From the NCBI RefSeq assembly GCF_003589595.1, contig NW_020653750.1:1125562-1189561 (forward strand): a stretch of DNA of 64,000 nt, given 5' to 3'. The position numbers and the translations under genes were made by a program. The notes under the pieces were generated by a model, which ran no database searches, had not been told where the DNA came from, and worked only from the letters and a program-made list of their open reading frames with translations. Below, in pieces: positions 31,967 to 43,515 of this stretch (position 1 is the stretch's first letter; each line of letters starts with the position of its first letter). Source of the DNA: Hyposmocoma kahamanoa. Taxonomy: Eukaryota; Arthropoda; Insecta; Lepidoptera; Cosmopterigidae.

Positions 31967-34900
31967 TATCACCATGCTGGCTACAAGAGTCGATTAACCG
32001 TTTTTGAAACTTATTTGGACTTATTAGACGTTCATTCCATTGAAGAAACCGAAATAAGCGAGTTAGAACTACGAATAATTAAGATTGATTCATTGTATGC
32101 TCTACACGACGAAGTTCAAACAAGAGTGTCGTTACTTTAAATTGATATCAAAAGCGCAACAAATCACAGCTGGTTATCACAAATCACGTAGTAATCCAAG
32201 TAATAAGTCAGGCTCCTCTCGTTTTAACGCCATTACATTGTCCACAATTCAGTTGCCAACTTTTGGTGGTACATATGAGAATTAGTTAGAATTCCTAGAC
32301 ACTTTCTACAATCTCATACACACGACTGACGACATTGACGAAATTAACAAATTTCATTATTTAAGAGCGTCTTTAGAAAGATCGGCTAAGGTAATCGTTC
32401 AGTGCATTGAATTTTCTGCTTCTAACTACAAAATAGCATGGCAACTCCTATGCGACCGCTTCAACAACAAGCGGTTATTAATTTAAAGTCATGTCTCTGC
32501 TTTGTTCAATATCGGACTATTCAATATATTAATAATATATTGAATATTCAATATAGTCTTCTGCATCATTAAAACGCGTTATAGATCTGTAAACAAAAAT
32601 ATACGCACGTTAGAATGTTTACGCGAACCTACAAAACACTGGGAAACATTGTTGGTCTATGTTATCACACAGAAATTAGACGCAAAAACCTTTCGTGAGT
32701 GGGAAGAACGGGTAATTTCACCAAAGATGAACCAATTATGCTTCAATCGTTTCTTGATTTTATGCAAAACCGGGCAGACTTCATTGAAACACTAGAATTA
32801 TCACACAGTAGTACGAACACTCACTCTAGTTCACAGAAAAACACAAAACTGAAAAGTCTATGGTATAATAAGAGTTCTTTTATCACAAGGTCATGTCCAA
32901 AATGCAATGACGACCATAAACTAAACAATTGCAAATTATCATTTGCTTTATCATACGCATTTCCATAAACTAAGCAGTTCGTGGCGCTGAGTAACGATAC
33001 ACGTCTTCAATTAATACCTAATATGAAGATTTGTTTTAATTGTCGTAATAGTGGTCATTATGCAATTGTGTAAGTGGTAATTAACCCTGTAGCCATATAG
33101 ATAAATCTATATTAGGCATTAACAATGTTTCGTCACGAATTACTGCGAGGTGTCGCGTGCCTATAAAATCGTTAGGTAAGAGCTTCTCCGATAACTTGGG
33201 ATTCATTATTATCGTAACGGATAAGTTAGGTAACGAAAAACCGATGCTTTTGGAAACTAAACTAGGGTGGATAGTTTCGGGTCTATTAAATAGCGGCTCT
33301 CTGTCGATTCCGTCGTTTCCTATTATGTGTAATTTCATTAACTTGACCTCTACGAGTATGAATTTTAATAAAGACATACAAAATCAATTAACTCGCTTTT
33401 GGCAATTGGAAGAAGTTGAAAATAACTCAGATTTCTCATCGAAACTGAAGTTGTGCAAAGATCACTTTTTAAATAATACAACACGTTTGAAGAAAGGTCG
33501 TGTTTGTGTGCGTATTCCTTTGAAGGAAAATCCTGACGTATTAGGCAACTCTTTCCAGAAAGCTAAGCAGTATTTTTTATCTTTAGAGCGTAGGCTTCTT
33601 AAACAACCGTTTCTATATAAAATGTATAAGGAGTTTATGTCAGCATATAGGTCATTAGGTCATATGACTGAATGTGAATTCGATGAAAATGCACATTATA
33701 TCCCACATCATGGTGTCTTGCGTGAGTGCAGTACCACTATCAAATTAGGAGTTGTTTATTCATGCTAGTTTTCTTACACTCTCTGATGTTTCATTAAATA
33801 ATATACAACTAGTAGGGCCCACTATGCAAGACCACCTTTTATCAATACTGCTTTTTAGGCAGCATAAGTTTGTACTAACAGTACATGTGGAAAAGATGTA
33901 TAAGCAGGTAGCTAACTGTACATCCAGATTACAAATATTTGCAGCAGATTATTTGGCGTGAAACTCCCGACAAACCGTTAAAAATCTTTCAGTTGAATAC
34001 TGTAACGTATGAGACTGCCAGCGCTCCAGTCCTGGCTACAATGTACCTTAATCAGTTGAGTATTTCGATAGTCAACCTTCACCTTCGGGTGACGATCCGA
34101 AAGTTAAGGAAATTGTCGCATATGATTTTTATGTCGATGACTTAATGGCTGGTGGAGATGATTGCGCAGAGGTCAATGATCTGCGTCGTAAAATAACTTC
34201 TGTTTTAGATTCTTTTAGCTCCTGTAGTAATTAGTACGAACATAATGCTGGAAACAACGTGGTTGCGTAAACTATCTTAGGATGAGGCGTTGTCACAGGA
34301 TATTGTAGACGCATGGGTTAACATAACACAATGTTTACACGTAGGTACTGAACAATATTCGTGTACCAAGGCGCGTCATTATTGACTCCAGTAGGCATGT
34401 TAAAGAAAGAGCATATGGCGCTTGCCTTTATGTTCCAAGCGTAAGTGAGAATGGTGACGTCTGGGTTCGGTTGGTAATTGCCAACAGTAGAATGACACCA
34501 TTAAAGCAGACAACCATTCCTCGTCTCGAACTTTGTAGCGCTCTTTGCGGCACTCGTCTGTATAAAAAGGTCAATACCGCCCTCTGAGTTAAAGTTGCTC
34601 GTATTATACTTTGGACTGACTCCACCATTGTGTTGGGTATGGTTAAGGATGTTACCCAGAAAAGTACAGACCTCCATTCGAAACCGCGTTGGCGAGATTC
34701 ATGATCTGACAGGTAACTGTTTTTGGGGACATATCCCGATTGCGGAGAATCCCGCTGATTATGTTTCTCGGGCGTTAATGCAAAATCTATGCAATCTCTC
34801 TCCATGTGGTTATTAGGACCGAGTTTTTTGGAAAGGGGAGATGAGCCAACATGGGCGTCCAACCCGTTATCTTTAGTAACATTACCCGAAACGGAATCCT

Positions 34901-35000
34901 CATCTAAACTTACGTGTTTATTTCCAGCCAATAAGGCGGATAATACTAATGAAGAATTAATAAATTATATCCGATTTTCCAATTTTAAACGACTGACGTA

Positions 35001-36276
35001 TGTGGAGCGCACTATAAGTTTCCGGAACGAATAAGAAAAAAATACTGTAAATGGTCAGAAATTAATTTATTGTTTCTCAAAATATTCTCCGTTAGCGTTA
35101 ATGCACTCTTTCATACAAATGAACCAATTTTGAAAACATTTATGCCACTCCTCCGTGACAATCTCTGAAACATATTTTACATACTCTTCGACAGCCCTTC
35201 AGGTGATGAAAATCGTTGACCGCGTAATTGGTTCTTAATTTTTAGAAATAAATGAAAGTCACAAGGTGCCAGGTCGGGACTGTACGCGGGATGGCTCATA
35301 AGGTCAACGTTGTTCACCTTAAAAAATTCATTTGTCTGTCTGGCCATGTGAGAACTGGCATTATCGTGATGCAAGATGATATGGAGTTTACGTTTATTTT
35401 TACAGAATATGTGAATAACTTCCAGCAAACAAAAGGTCGTGTACCAATCACTATTCATGGTACAACGATTCTCCAAAGCAACAGTAGACACGTGTCCAGT
35501 TTTATTAAAAAAAAGAAGAAATCATCCGCTTAGAGGTACTTTGCACGCGCGCCGCTTTGGTTGATTTCGGCTCATCTCGAAAGATGCGTATGGACGCTCG
35601 ATTGCTTTTTGTTTTGAGATCGTAACTATAAATCTATGTTTCGTCATCAGTCGTTGTCACCGTCGTTGAATCTGGGAAGCGTGGCATTATGCCAAGTGAC
35701 GCCGATCCGTTGTTTAAGCCTCAGTCAAATTGTGTGGGATCCACCGAGAGCACAGCTTTTTCACACCCAAATGTTTGTGTAGTATTGATTGTATTTGACT
35801 CATGCCTATGCCTAAAGATGCCCGAATCTCATGGTATGTCACATGCCTATCTGTTTTGATAATACAGCGCACAGCATCGATGTTTTTGTTATTCACAGCA
35901 GTGGACGGGCGACTATCAGGAAATCGTCACTGAGATTCACACGACCGCGTTTGAATTCTGCAAACCAGCTATAAATAGTCGTCTTGCATGATGCTTCATC
36001 GCCAAAAGCAGTTTGAAGCCGAGCGAAGCTCCGCTGAGCTGTTAAATTACACTTAAAGTCGTAGAAAATTGTACTACGAAAATTTTCACGAGTTCAACCC
36101 GTGCTGATGTTAGACAACCAATTTCTAAAATGACGCCACAATGTAAAAACAAGTGGCAGTCAGATGAAACAGACCGTATTGTACAGCCAAAGAGTTACAT
36201 TTTTAATTGTTGTAATTACTTTTTAAATATTGTTTATGTAAGTGGCCAGTTCCGGAAATTTATAGTACGCCCTATG
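35001..36276 (-). mobile_element. Mariner (DD34D) element, complete ends, dead transposase
   Basis: About 1.28 kb with inverted ends (GCGCACTATAAGTTTCCGGA on the left; TTCCGGAAATTTATAGTACG on the right), flanked by TA on both sides (34999-35000, 36277-36278). Minus-strand frames show HLGVKK, KTDRHVTYHEIRASLGIG, HHDNASSHMARQ and YSPDLAPCDFHLF. The last two catalytic aspartates are 34 residues apart, the mariner signature. Several frameshifts separate the parts, and the first catalytic block is damaged. It is inserted in the BEL/Pao element. Confidence 0.9.
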
Positions 36277-36466
36277 TATATGCTGCGATTTATTGAAGTG
36301 TGTAGGAAGCGACCACTAACAATGTGTCAGAGACTGAATTTAGTAATGCACTGAATATAATCATTCGCGTTTCACAGAGAGAATCATTTCCCGAATACGA
36401 TGAATTATTAAAAGGCAAATCTTTGCCAAACAAAAGTCCTCTTCTCAAGTTCATAATCTCAGTACA

Positions 36467-36920
36467 GAGTTACTAATAAAACCGACCTCAAAAGTACGTA
36501 TAATTACCAAGTTTTATTGAAATTGGTTACCGGAAAGTGCGCAAACCCAGATTTATCCTCTAGTTCGCCACTATACGGAACTTGATACAGGTGATAATAA
36601 AAATCGGTTCTCACTACTCAAAGTATATTGAGAGAAAATCGCCTTGAATTGGATAATAGCAAAATCAAGCATTAAAAAAATTGCTCTTTATAATACAATT
36701 CATGCGCTATTTATAAAAATGAATATTCATGCGTGAATAGCAACCCTTAGAGGTGGATGATTTTCTTCAAAGTTAAATGGGACCACTATGGAGGTACCCT
36801 CTTTCCAACATATAAAAAAATCATGAAAATCGGTTCACAAATACCGGAGTTATCGCGTAACAGATACACAAAAAATAACACAGTCGAATTGGGAATCTCG
36901 TCCTTTTTTGAAGTCGGTTA
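36467..36920 (+). mobile_element. Family 2 foldback element, full length
   Basis: The ends ATAAAACCGACCTCAAAAGT and TTTTTTGAAGTCGGTTAAAA are imperfect inverted repeats (core AACCGACYTCAAAA). The interior includes GGTTACCGGAAAGTGCGC, TAGTTCGCCACTATACGG and AATCGGTTCACAAATACCGG. Other copies are at 21795, 52253 and, collapsed, 12840. No transposase. It splits the Pao integrase. Confidence 0.8.
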
Positions 36921-37960
36921 AAAATGAATGCACGCAGGGCCTCAATTGTTACTGGCTATTATTTGGTAGAACTACTGACCGATAGGTGGCAGTTTAGCGA
37001 AGGCTTGTTACATACAGATTGTGCGTTAGGTGCAGCCGTATGAAAGGAAAGGTCACATCTCCATTAATGGGTAATTTACAACAACAACGGATTGAACCCG
37101 GAGGCTATCCATTTGAAAATGTAGGTGTTGATTACGCCGGCCCCGTTTTTCCTGTTAATCGTAAGGGGCGCGGTTGTAGAATCGTAAAGGTTTATATTGC
37201 CATTTTTATTTGTTTCACAACCAAGGCCATTCATTTAGAATCGGTAGATGATTTATGTAGCAATACTTTTTTCTTAGTCTTACAAAGGTTTGTGTCACGA
37301 AGAGGTAAGTCTGTACTTAGATAACGGCACCATCTCCGTGGGAGCATACAATGATCTTTCAAAGTTTTTAAAGGCTAATTGTGATTTCTTGTCTAGAAAT
37401 TGATGGAAAAAACTTTAATTTTATTCCGGCTTATTGGCCTCATTTTGGTGGTATTTGGTATTTGGTTTGGTAATCGACTAAATTTCATTTGCAGAGCGTT
37501 GGATAATTCTAATTTAACGTACGAGGAGCTTAACACAACCTTAGTGCAAATTGAGGGAATTTTAAACTCTCGGCCCCGGCCCCGGACCTACCTTGACCCC
37601 GGAACATTTTCTCATTGTACGTTCGCTAGTGTCCTTGCCTGTTAAGGACTATAAAAATCTGTCACTAATCACCTGAGACGATTCCATTGAGCGGCTCCGT
37701 CAGCATTTCTGGAGTAGGTGGAGTTAAGAATAAGCCTCAGAGCTCCAGCAGAGAATTAGCGTGACAGAGATTATAATTTGAAAATTGACTCCTTAGTGCT
37801 TCTGAAGGACGACAATGTACCTCCGCTCAAGTGGAGGTTGGGACGCATGGTTGCTTTATATGGACTGGACCAGATTTGAAGAATGGCGGATATTAAGACG
37901 GCTACAGGAATAGATCATTTAGCAAGATCTGTATGCTGGCTGAACTCAATTCTTCTGGTT

Positions 37961-38351
37961 GAACATCTAAGATCTGAATCATTCTAGGGGATTCTAGGGA
38001 GAATGCTCACTATCAAGAATAGCTGTTCCCTTCCCAGATAACCGATCATGGTGGGATCAGTCGCGGTCTTGCGTTTGGGTATGATGTATTACATATCGTA
38101 CTCTGATGTCCCAATGGACCCCAAGTTAGTAGTCGTGCAGAAACACAAAAACATTCCGTGTGTACCAAGCTTGAACAAATGTTCGACTGCTCAAAGCTCC
38201 GAATACAGACGAAGTGCAAATGCGAGTTACGCAGGGCCAAGTTCCATTCCGACCATGTGTCAAAAATATCAAGACAGAAGAAAAATATCAAAATTGACAA
38301 GGTCCTCGTTCCCAATTAACACGTGCGCCAGAACCGCCAATAACTACTACC
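37961..38351. other. Between Pao remnant and family 1 repeats
   Basis: Open frames on both strands (38046-38371) show no motif. It may hold remaining Pao sequence; no gene supported. Confidence 0.4.
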
Positions 38352-38480
38352 GTACCAGTTTTGAATGGTAAAGGTGCTGTTGGAATTACATGGAACTTAT
38401 CACCGTATGTGACGGTCGCATTGGCAGTGCCCCTCAGACCTTTGTGATTTAAACCACTAGGTTGCACTGCAACTGTTATT
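38352..38480 (+). repeat. Repeat family 1, plus-strand fragment
   Basis: CCGTACCAGTTTTGAATGG, CAGTGCCCCTCAGACCTTTG and GCACTGCAACTGTTAT match the middle of the family. Confidence 0.75.
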
Positions 38481-38504
38481 AAACGAAGTTGCGGGACTAT
38501 TTTT

Positions 38505-38799
38505 TATAACATCAAGTGACGGAACGAACAAGACGCCTGATGGCAAGCTACACGCCTGTCCATAACTGTTACAGTGCCACTCAGAGCTTTAAATTACAAA
38601 GATCTGAGGCGCACTGCCATTGCACCCGCCACCCTGCGACGTAAGTCGACAAGTCCCATGTGCCTGTAATTTCACCAGCACCCTTACCCTTCAACACCGG
38701 AACACAGTAATGCTGACATTACTGCTTGGCGGCAGAAATAGATAAGGCGGTAGTACTACCCTAGACGAACTATTTCATAAGGGTCTCTACTGCTACTAA
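38505..38799 (-). repeat. Repeat family 1, near full length
   Basis: Runs from ACATCAAGTGACGGAACGAA through the hairpin (CACTCAGAGCTTTAAATTAC), CACCAGCACCCTTACCC and CTAGACGAACTATTTCATAA to CTCTACTGCTACTAAA. It faces the fragment at 38352-38480 only about 25 bp away. Confidence 0.85.
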
Positions 38800-39217
38800 A
38801 AAATAACTGGGGGCCTACCACAACCTCTTAAAACAATATTACTTTAACCTTACATTGACTTTTCGTAATATACCGCGTTTCAAGTAAGCATATTGAAATG
38901 TTAAAACTATGATGTTTTATTGGCAGCTTTGTGACTATTCATTCCCTCAATTCGTAGTATGACGCGACTTTAACATGAAAAATGCATGAAAGTAACATAT
39001 CTCTTATATCAAATTAAGCAATCTTAAAATAGTTATACATATGCAATGGAAACAATATTATTTTCAGTTTTATTGTCTTAATATTGATTTGTAATGATTA
39101 AAAGTTAAGTTGAACTTATTTATTTACATATATCTCTTCAACATTTGGTTTAATTGCACATAATAAACGTTAAATAAAAATACGCGATGTTTACTTCGTA
39201 AAATTATAACAACGCCA
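38800..39217. other. Intergenic, no gene seen
   Basis: AT-rich; nothing recognised. Confidence 0.5.
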
Positions 39218-39656
39218 TCCATATGCTCCTTGGCGAAACTAACAGTTGACACTAGACTATAGTCCCGAATTCATAACGTGACTATCAAGACTCTGCTTGT
39301 TTTATTTAGTTTTCTTCATGAAATAATTATTGAAAACAACGTAATTTTAATAGATTTTATTATTACATATTTTTATTTTTTTAACAGTCAAAATTCTCTG
39401 AACATACTTAATCATTATACTACGATAAGACGATTCGGAACATCAAAAAACAAAGAGGTGGCATTATATAGTTCACATAACGTCATCTCTTTCCTATTTT
39501 TAGTAAGGAATATACAATATTGGGAAATCATTCCTTCTTTCAATCACTTTAGCAATAATACATTACTTGGTTGACAAGTTCGTTAAGGTACGAATATGAG
39601 TAATATTATAATAAGCTTATGTACTTTAGCTTACATTGAAATAAGATTGTTTTTGG
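39218..39656 (+). repeat. LTR-like block B, inverted partner of 22946-23405
   Basis: Starts TGCTCCTTGGCGAAACTAAC and ends near AGATTGTTTTTGGAAA. It aligns to block A over its whole length in reverse orientation, with small indels. No retroelement coding region is attached, so it may be a solo LTR. The open frame across 39278-39574 has no recognisable domain. Confidence 0.6.
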
Positions 39657-39996
39657 AAATGTTATGTACGTAATGACGCTATGTAAGATCGGGTACCGAT
39701 GTCGCCAGTTTTTAGCTTCTGTGCAATTCAAACTTTACGCTCTATTATCTGCTACCATAACTTAAAGATTTTGGTTGGGTAGGGCTTAAAACGTGAAAAC
39801 GACGTAACACAATTTTAAAATTTACCAAAATTAAACTAACAGTCACTTGAGTAAGAGTTATATTATAATATATCAGTGTTTTTTCATCCTGGTTCAGCCA
39901 TTCACCATCCGGTGGCGTGTTAGTAAAAATGCTACTAGTAGCTAACTATTATACGTTAGATGGCGCTGAAACTCATTTCTCGTTACACTAAAAACC
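39657..39996. other. Intergenic, no gene seen
   Basis: Nothing recognised; short flank between the LTR-like block and the GC-rich arm. Confidence 0.5.
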
Positions 39997-40534
39997 CACT
40001 GAGCGGTGTTCATCCGCGTCTGCCGCGGGACCGCGGCATCTGTAGAATGTAATAGTTAAGTGTGTAAAAATATTAGCACATTTCACGTCGCGTTTTACGC
40101 CTGTAGTCGTGACGCTTGCTCGCGGTTGCCGCGGTGGAGTACTAGTAGAACCGCGCAGAACGCGATCACTTGCGCGCTTGGCGGCCGTTGTCACCCGCGC
40201 ACTTTGGCGCAATGTGGTGCAAGAGCATGCGGGGTGAGTTCTCTATTAATAATCATAATAATAATAATCATAATTCATTTATTGCCACCATAAGTACAAA
40301 AGGTCTTAAAAATAATAAACAGCTTCTTATGGACCCCGTAAGGGCACTGCAATACAATTTAGAGAGAGGGTTGCTATTACATTAAATTAAAAATCTATTT
40401 ACAATTTAAATTGAATTCCCCCTTGAACACATAAATAACATTCACAGTAAATATAAATTCGTAACATGCATATTGTTAAAAATATATATAAAAGTTAAAA
40501 CAATAAATTCAAAAAATCACAATCATTGAAAAAT

Positions 40535-40626
40535 TAAAATTAAAATTAAAATTAAAAATATTAAAATTATTGAAAATATTAAAAATATTAAAAATATTAA
40601 AAATATTAAAAATATTAAAAATATTG
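40535..40626. repeat. AT-rich tandem repeat in LINE 3' UTR
   Basis: Runs of AATTAA-type units pass into six or more copies of a 9-bp unit (AATATTAAA). It lies 40 bp past the ORF2 stop. Confidence 0.85.
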
Positions 40627-40664
40627 AGACCACAACTGCTGCATTTTAATTATTATTTTGACAT

Positions 40665-43514
40665 CTACTCTAACCTGTCATCAAAGAATTCATTTATGGA
40701 ATAATATCCTTTCTTTACCAGCATCTGCTTCAAATTTTTAACAAATGTTGAATGTTTATTATAATTTTTTAAGGCATTAGGGATTTTATTATAAATTTTT
40801 ATTAACATTAAATGTGGACTGTTGGTAATAATTTTTAATTTCGAAAAAGGAACCTCCAATTTATTTTTATTTCTATCATTACGTTTTATTCCTAGTATTG
40901 GGGAATACAAACTTATATTCTTGCGCACAAATTTACATGCTTCGAGTATGTAGATTGAAGTTAGTGTTAACAAATTATGTTTTATAAAATGGGGTCGACA
41001 TGAGTCCATTTGGTCTATGTTGACTAGGATTCGAATGCATCTCTTTTGAATAATAAATATGTCTTTTACATTTGTGCTGTTTCCCCACAGTATTACTCCA
41101 AATTGGAGCCATGAAAATGCATATGCGTAATACATATTTAAAGCTGTCCTAAAATCTGTCGTTTTCTTTATGTGGAACAAGGCATAGGTAAATGTAGACA
41201 ACTTACTAGCAAGTTTTTGTATATGAGATTTCCAGTTCATATTAGTGTCCATCTCGATGCCTAATAATGTGGCTGAATTTACTGATTCAATTGATATGTC
41301 ATTAAATTTATAGTTTATTTGCAAATTTGTTTTTTGGTATGGCTTGAACTGTATAATTTTTGATTTATTTATATTTAATTCTAGATTATGTTCCTTAAGC
41401 CAATTCACTATGTTGCGTAAAGTCAAGTCAAGATTTCTGGTTACATCGAGAACGTTGGAACAAGGAAAAACAACTGATATGTCGTCGGCGAAAAGAATAC
41501 ATGGGTCATTAATTATTTTTGGGAGATCGTTAATATACAGTAGGAATAGTAAACAGCCCAGTACACTACCTTGGGGAATGGAGTTTTTGACAAGTATTTT
41601 ATTTGATCTAAAATTTTGTATTTTACCCGTCTGTTGGTTTGTATTTTCGATGTCCACGTACTGTATCCGGTTTTGTAAGTATGACGCAAACCATTTGTGT
41701 GGAGTGCTTCTAATGCCGCAGCTGTATAGCTTCTCCAGTAAAATGTCATAATCCACCCTGTCATAGGCTTTGCTCATATCTAATAGTAGTCCGATTGCGT
41801 ATTTTTTGTTATTAATGTATTCACAAATGTTCTGGATATATTTATATATTGCTAATACTGTCGAATGATTTTTTCTAAAACCATTCTGACAATCTACAAA
41901 AATTTTATATTTTTCACAAAAGGAATATAATTTTTTTGACATTACCGTTTCGAAAATTTTTGCTGATGTAGGTAGTAAGGCTATAGGACGGTAATTACCC
42001 ATGTCGTGCTTGTCTCCTTTTTTGAGAATCGGTTTCACTATTGCTATTTTTAGTGCATCTGGGAAGGTGCCCTCCTCGAAAGATTGGTTAATAAGCAATG
42101 TATAAGGTAAGGTTAATACATTAGCGCATTTTCTTATTAAGGATGGGGGTATTTCATCTATCCCATGGCTGTTTTTATTTTTTAGTGATTTGATAATATT
42201 ACATACGTCTTCAGGGGCTACGGGCGATAAATAGAACGTATTAGAAATATTAATAAGTGGTCTTCTTGTTCTAGCTAGGTGGGTTACAGGAGCTCCAATA
42301 GAAGAGAAGAACTCATTAAATGTACTTGCAACTGTAGCGGGGTCACTTACAAGGCCACTTCCCATTTTTAATACAATGTTTTGGCTTTTATTTAAGTATT
42401 TTTTATTCGTTTGTTCCTTTATTACCTGCCACATGGTTTTGATTTTGTTGCAGGAATTTTTCATTCTTTGTATATTGTGTAGTTTTTTAGACTTAGTTAT
42501 AGCTTTTTTGAGTAGTTTTTCGTATTTTTTATAATAGTTATGTAGAATTCCGTTATCAGTTTGTGAAATTAGATTTCTTAGAAGTCTTTTATTGTTGCAT
42601 GATGTACGTAATCCCTTAGTGAGCCATGTGTTTTTGGACTTTAATTTAAGTTTTATCCATTTCTTTGGTATTAGTTTATTAAGATGTGTATTTAGTATAT
42701 TACTAAAACATTTGAAATTTTCGTTAACGGATTTGTTATGATTTATTACTTCATACCAATCGACGTTTTTTAACTCGGACGCGAATTTATTTATATTTTT
42801 TTCAGTAAATAATCGTTTTTGTTTCAGAAGGTTGGTGGAACATTTGCTGATTGCTAATGGTATTGAGACTAGAACTCCTCTATGATCCGAAAGTCCATAA
42901 TCCTCTACCTTAACTGTGCAACTAGAATAAGAGTTTGTAAATACAACATCCAAGCATGTTGCGGAAGTATATGTAATACGTGTTGGTTCCTGAATAATTT
43001 GTTTAAAGTTGAAAGATAAAAATATATTAGACAAAGTTCTCATTTCTTTAGTATTTCTTAAAAAATCTATATTTAGGTCTCCCCCCAGTATAATAGATTT
43101 ACTTCTATCCTTCACCGCAACCAACGAGAGTATGTCCTTCAAGCGTGTGTAAAATGTTTCAGCCGCTCTACCTTTTTCTGGCCAATAAATAACAATTATT
43201 AATAAATTACATTCAGATATTTCAATTGCACAAGTTTCAATTATTGTTTCAATTGATAAATTAGTTATGTCTGTTCGTTCAATGTATTTCATATGGTCGT
43301 TTATTAGTATGCAAGTACCTCCTCCCACTTGAATTTGTCTGCTAAATGAAGATCCTAGGGAATAGTTGGTTATTTGAATCAAATTAGATCTATCCTTCTT
43401 GAGCCATGTCTCTGTAATACATATCACATTGATGTTTGTGTTTTCCTGTAATAACGCCTCCAGTAGACTTATTTTACTCATCATGCTACGCATATTTTGA
43501 AATAGTACATTCAA
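40665..43514 (-). CDS. LINE ORF2: endonuclease and reverse transcriptase
   Basis: A 949-codon open frame without interruption. Residues 1 to about 225 form an endonuclease/exonuclease/phosphatase domain (LFQNMRSMMSKI, CITETWL near 35, LGGDLNID near 142, LSDHRG near 207) that nicks the target. The RT domain lies at about 480-740 (NYRPIALLPTSAKIFETV near 508, QNGFRKNHST, LLDMSKAYDRVDYDIL, PQGSVLGCLLFLLYINDL, catalytic FADD near 674, LLGIEMDTNMNWKSHI). A 200-residue C-terminal part follows. The frame begins with TTG one base after the ORF1 stop; its first in-frame ATG is codon 8, so translation probably depends on termination-reinitiation. Clade placement (CR1/Daphne-like versus Jockey) needs a tree. 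Confidence 0.9.
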   Translation of the reverse strand: MNVLFQNMRSMMSKISLLEALLQENTNINVICITETWLKKDRSNLIQITNYSLGSSFSRQIQVGGGTCILINDHMKYIERTDITNLSIETIIETCAIEISECNLLIIVIYWPEKGRAAETFYTRLKDILSLVAVKDRSKSIILGGDLNIDFLRNTKEMRTLSNIFLSFNFKQIIQEPTRITYTSATCLDVVFTNSYSSCTVKVEDYGLSDHRGVLVSIPLAISKCSTNLLKQKRLFTEKNINKFASELKNVDWYEVINHNKSVNENFKCFSNILNTHLNKLIPKKWIKLKLKSKNTWLTKGLRTSCNNKRLLRNLISQTDNGILHNYYKKYEKLLKKAITKSKKLHNIQRMKNSCNKIKTMWQVIKEQTNKKYLNKSQNIVLKMGSGLVSDPATVASTFNEFFSSIGAPVTHLARTRRPLINISNTFYLSPVAPEDVCNIIKSLKNKNSHGIDEIPPSLIRKCANVLTLPYTLLINQSFEEGTFPDALKIAIVKPILKKGDKHDMGNYRPIALLPTSAKIFETVMSKKLYSFCEKYKIFVDCQNGFRKNHSTVLAIYKYIQNICEYINNKKYAIGLLLDMSKAYDRVDYDILLEKLYSCGIRSTPHKWFASYLQNRIQYVDIENTNQQTGKIQNFRSNKILVKNSIPQGSVLGCLLFLLYINDLPKIINDPCILFADDISVVFPCSNVLDVTRNLDLTLRNIVNWLKEHNLELNINKSKIIQFKPYQKTNLQINYKFNDISIESVNSATLLGIEMDTNMNWKSHIQKLASKLSTFTYALFHIKKTTDFRTALNMYYAYAFSWLQFGVILWGNSTNVKDIFIIQKRCIRILVNIDQMDSCRPHFIKHNLLTLTSIYILEACKFVRKNISLYSPILGIKRNDRNKNKLEVPFSKLKIITNSPHLMLIKIYNKIPNALKNYNKHSTFVKNLKQMLVKKGYYSINEFFDDRLE

Positions 43515-43515
43515 T

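Larger units (their letters stand above)
31967..37960 (+). pseudogene. BEL/Pao LTR retrotransposon, coding region decayed and interrupted
   Basis: Reading plus-strand frames left to right: gag (SRLTVFETYLDLLDV, LHDEVQ), zinc knuckles (CPKCNDDHKLNNC near 32893; CFNCRNSGHY near 33028), the end of the protease region (TKLGWIVSGLL), a linker (LTRFWQLEEVE), RT with YVDD at 34130-34141, an RNase H-like region, then integrase (QRESFPEYDELLKG; GVDYAGPVF; TKAIHLESVDDL) and the C-terminal block LVLLKDDNVPPLKWRLGRM near 37785-37840. Two insertions split it: mariner 35001-36276 and a family 2 element 36467-36920, the latter with loss of adjoining integrase sequence. There are many stops and frameshifts. 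No LTR was identified at either end, and no env-like frame. It is a non-functional remnant. Confidence 0.85.

Noticed and set aside
34428..34931. 167-codon minus-strand open frame
   Set aside because: It lies opposite the decayed Pao RNase H/integrase region, has no domain, and is a shadow of that element.
41344..41764. Plus- and minus-strand frames of 83-135 codons inside the LINE
   Set aside because: They overlap the intact 949-codon ORF2 in other frames and have no motif.
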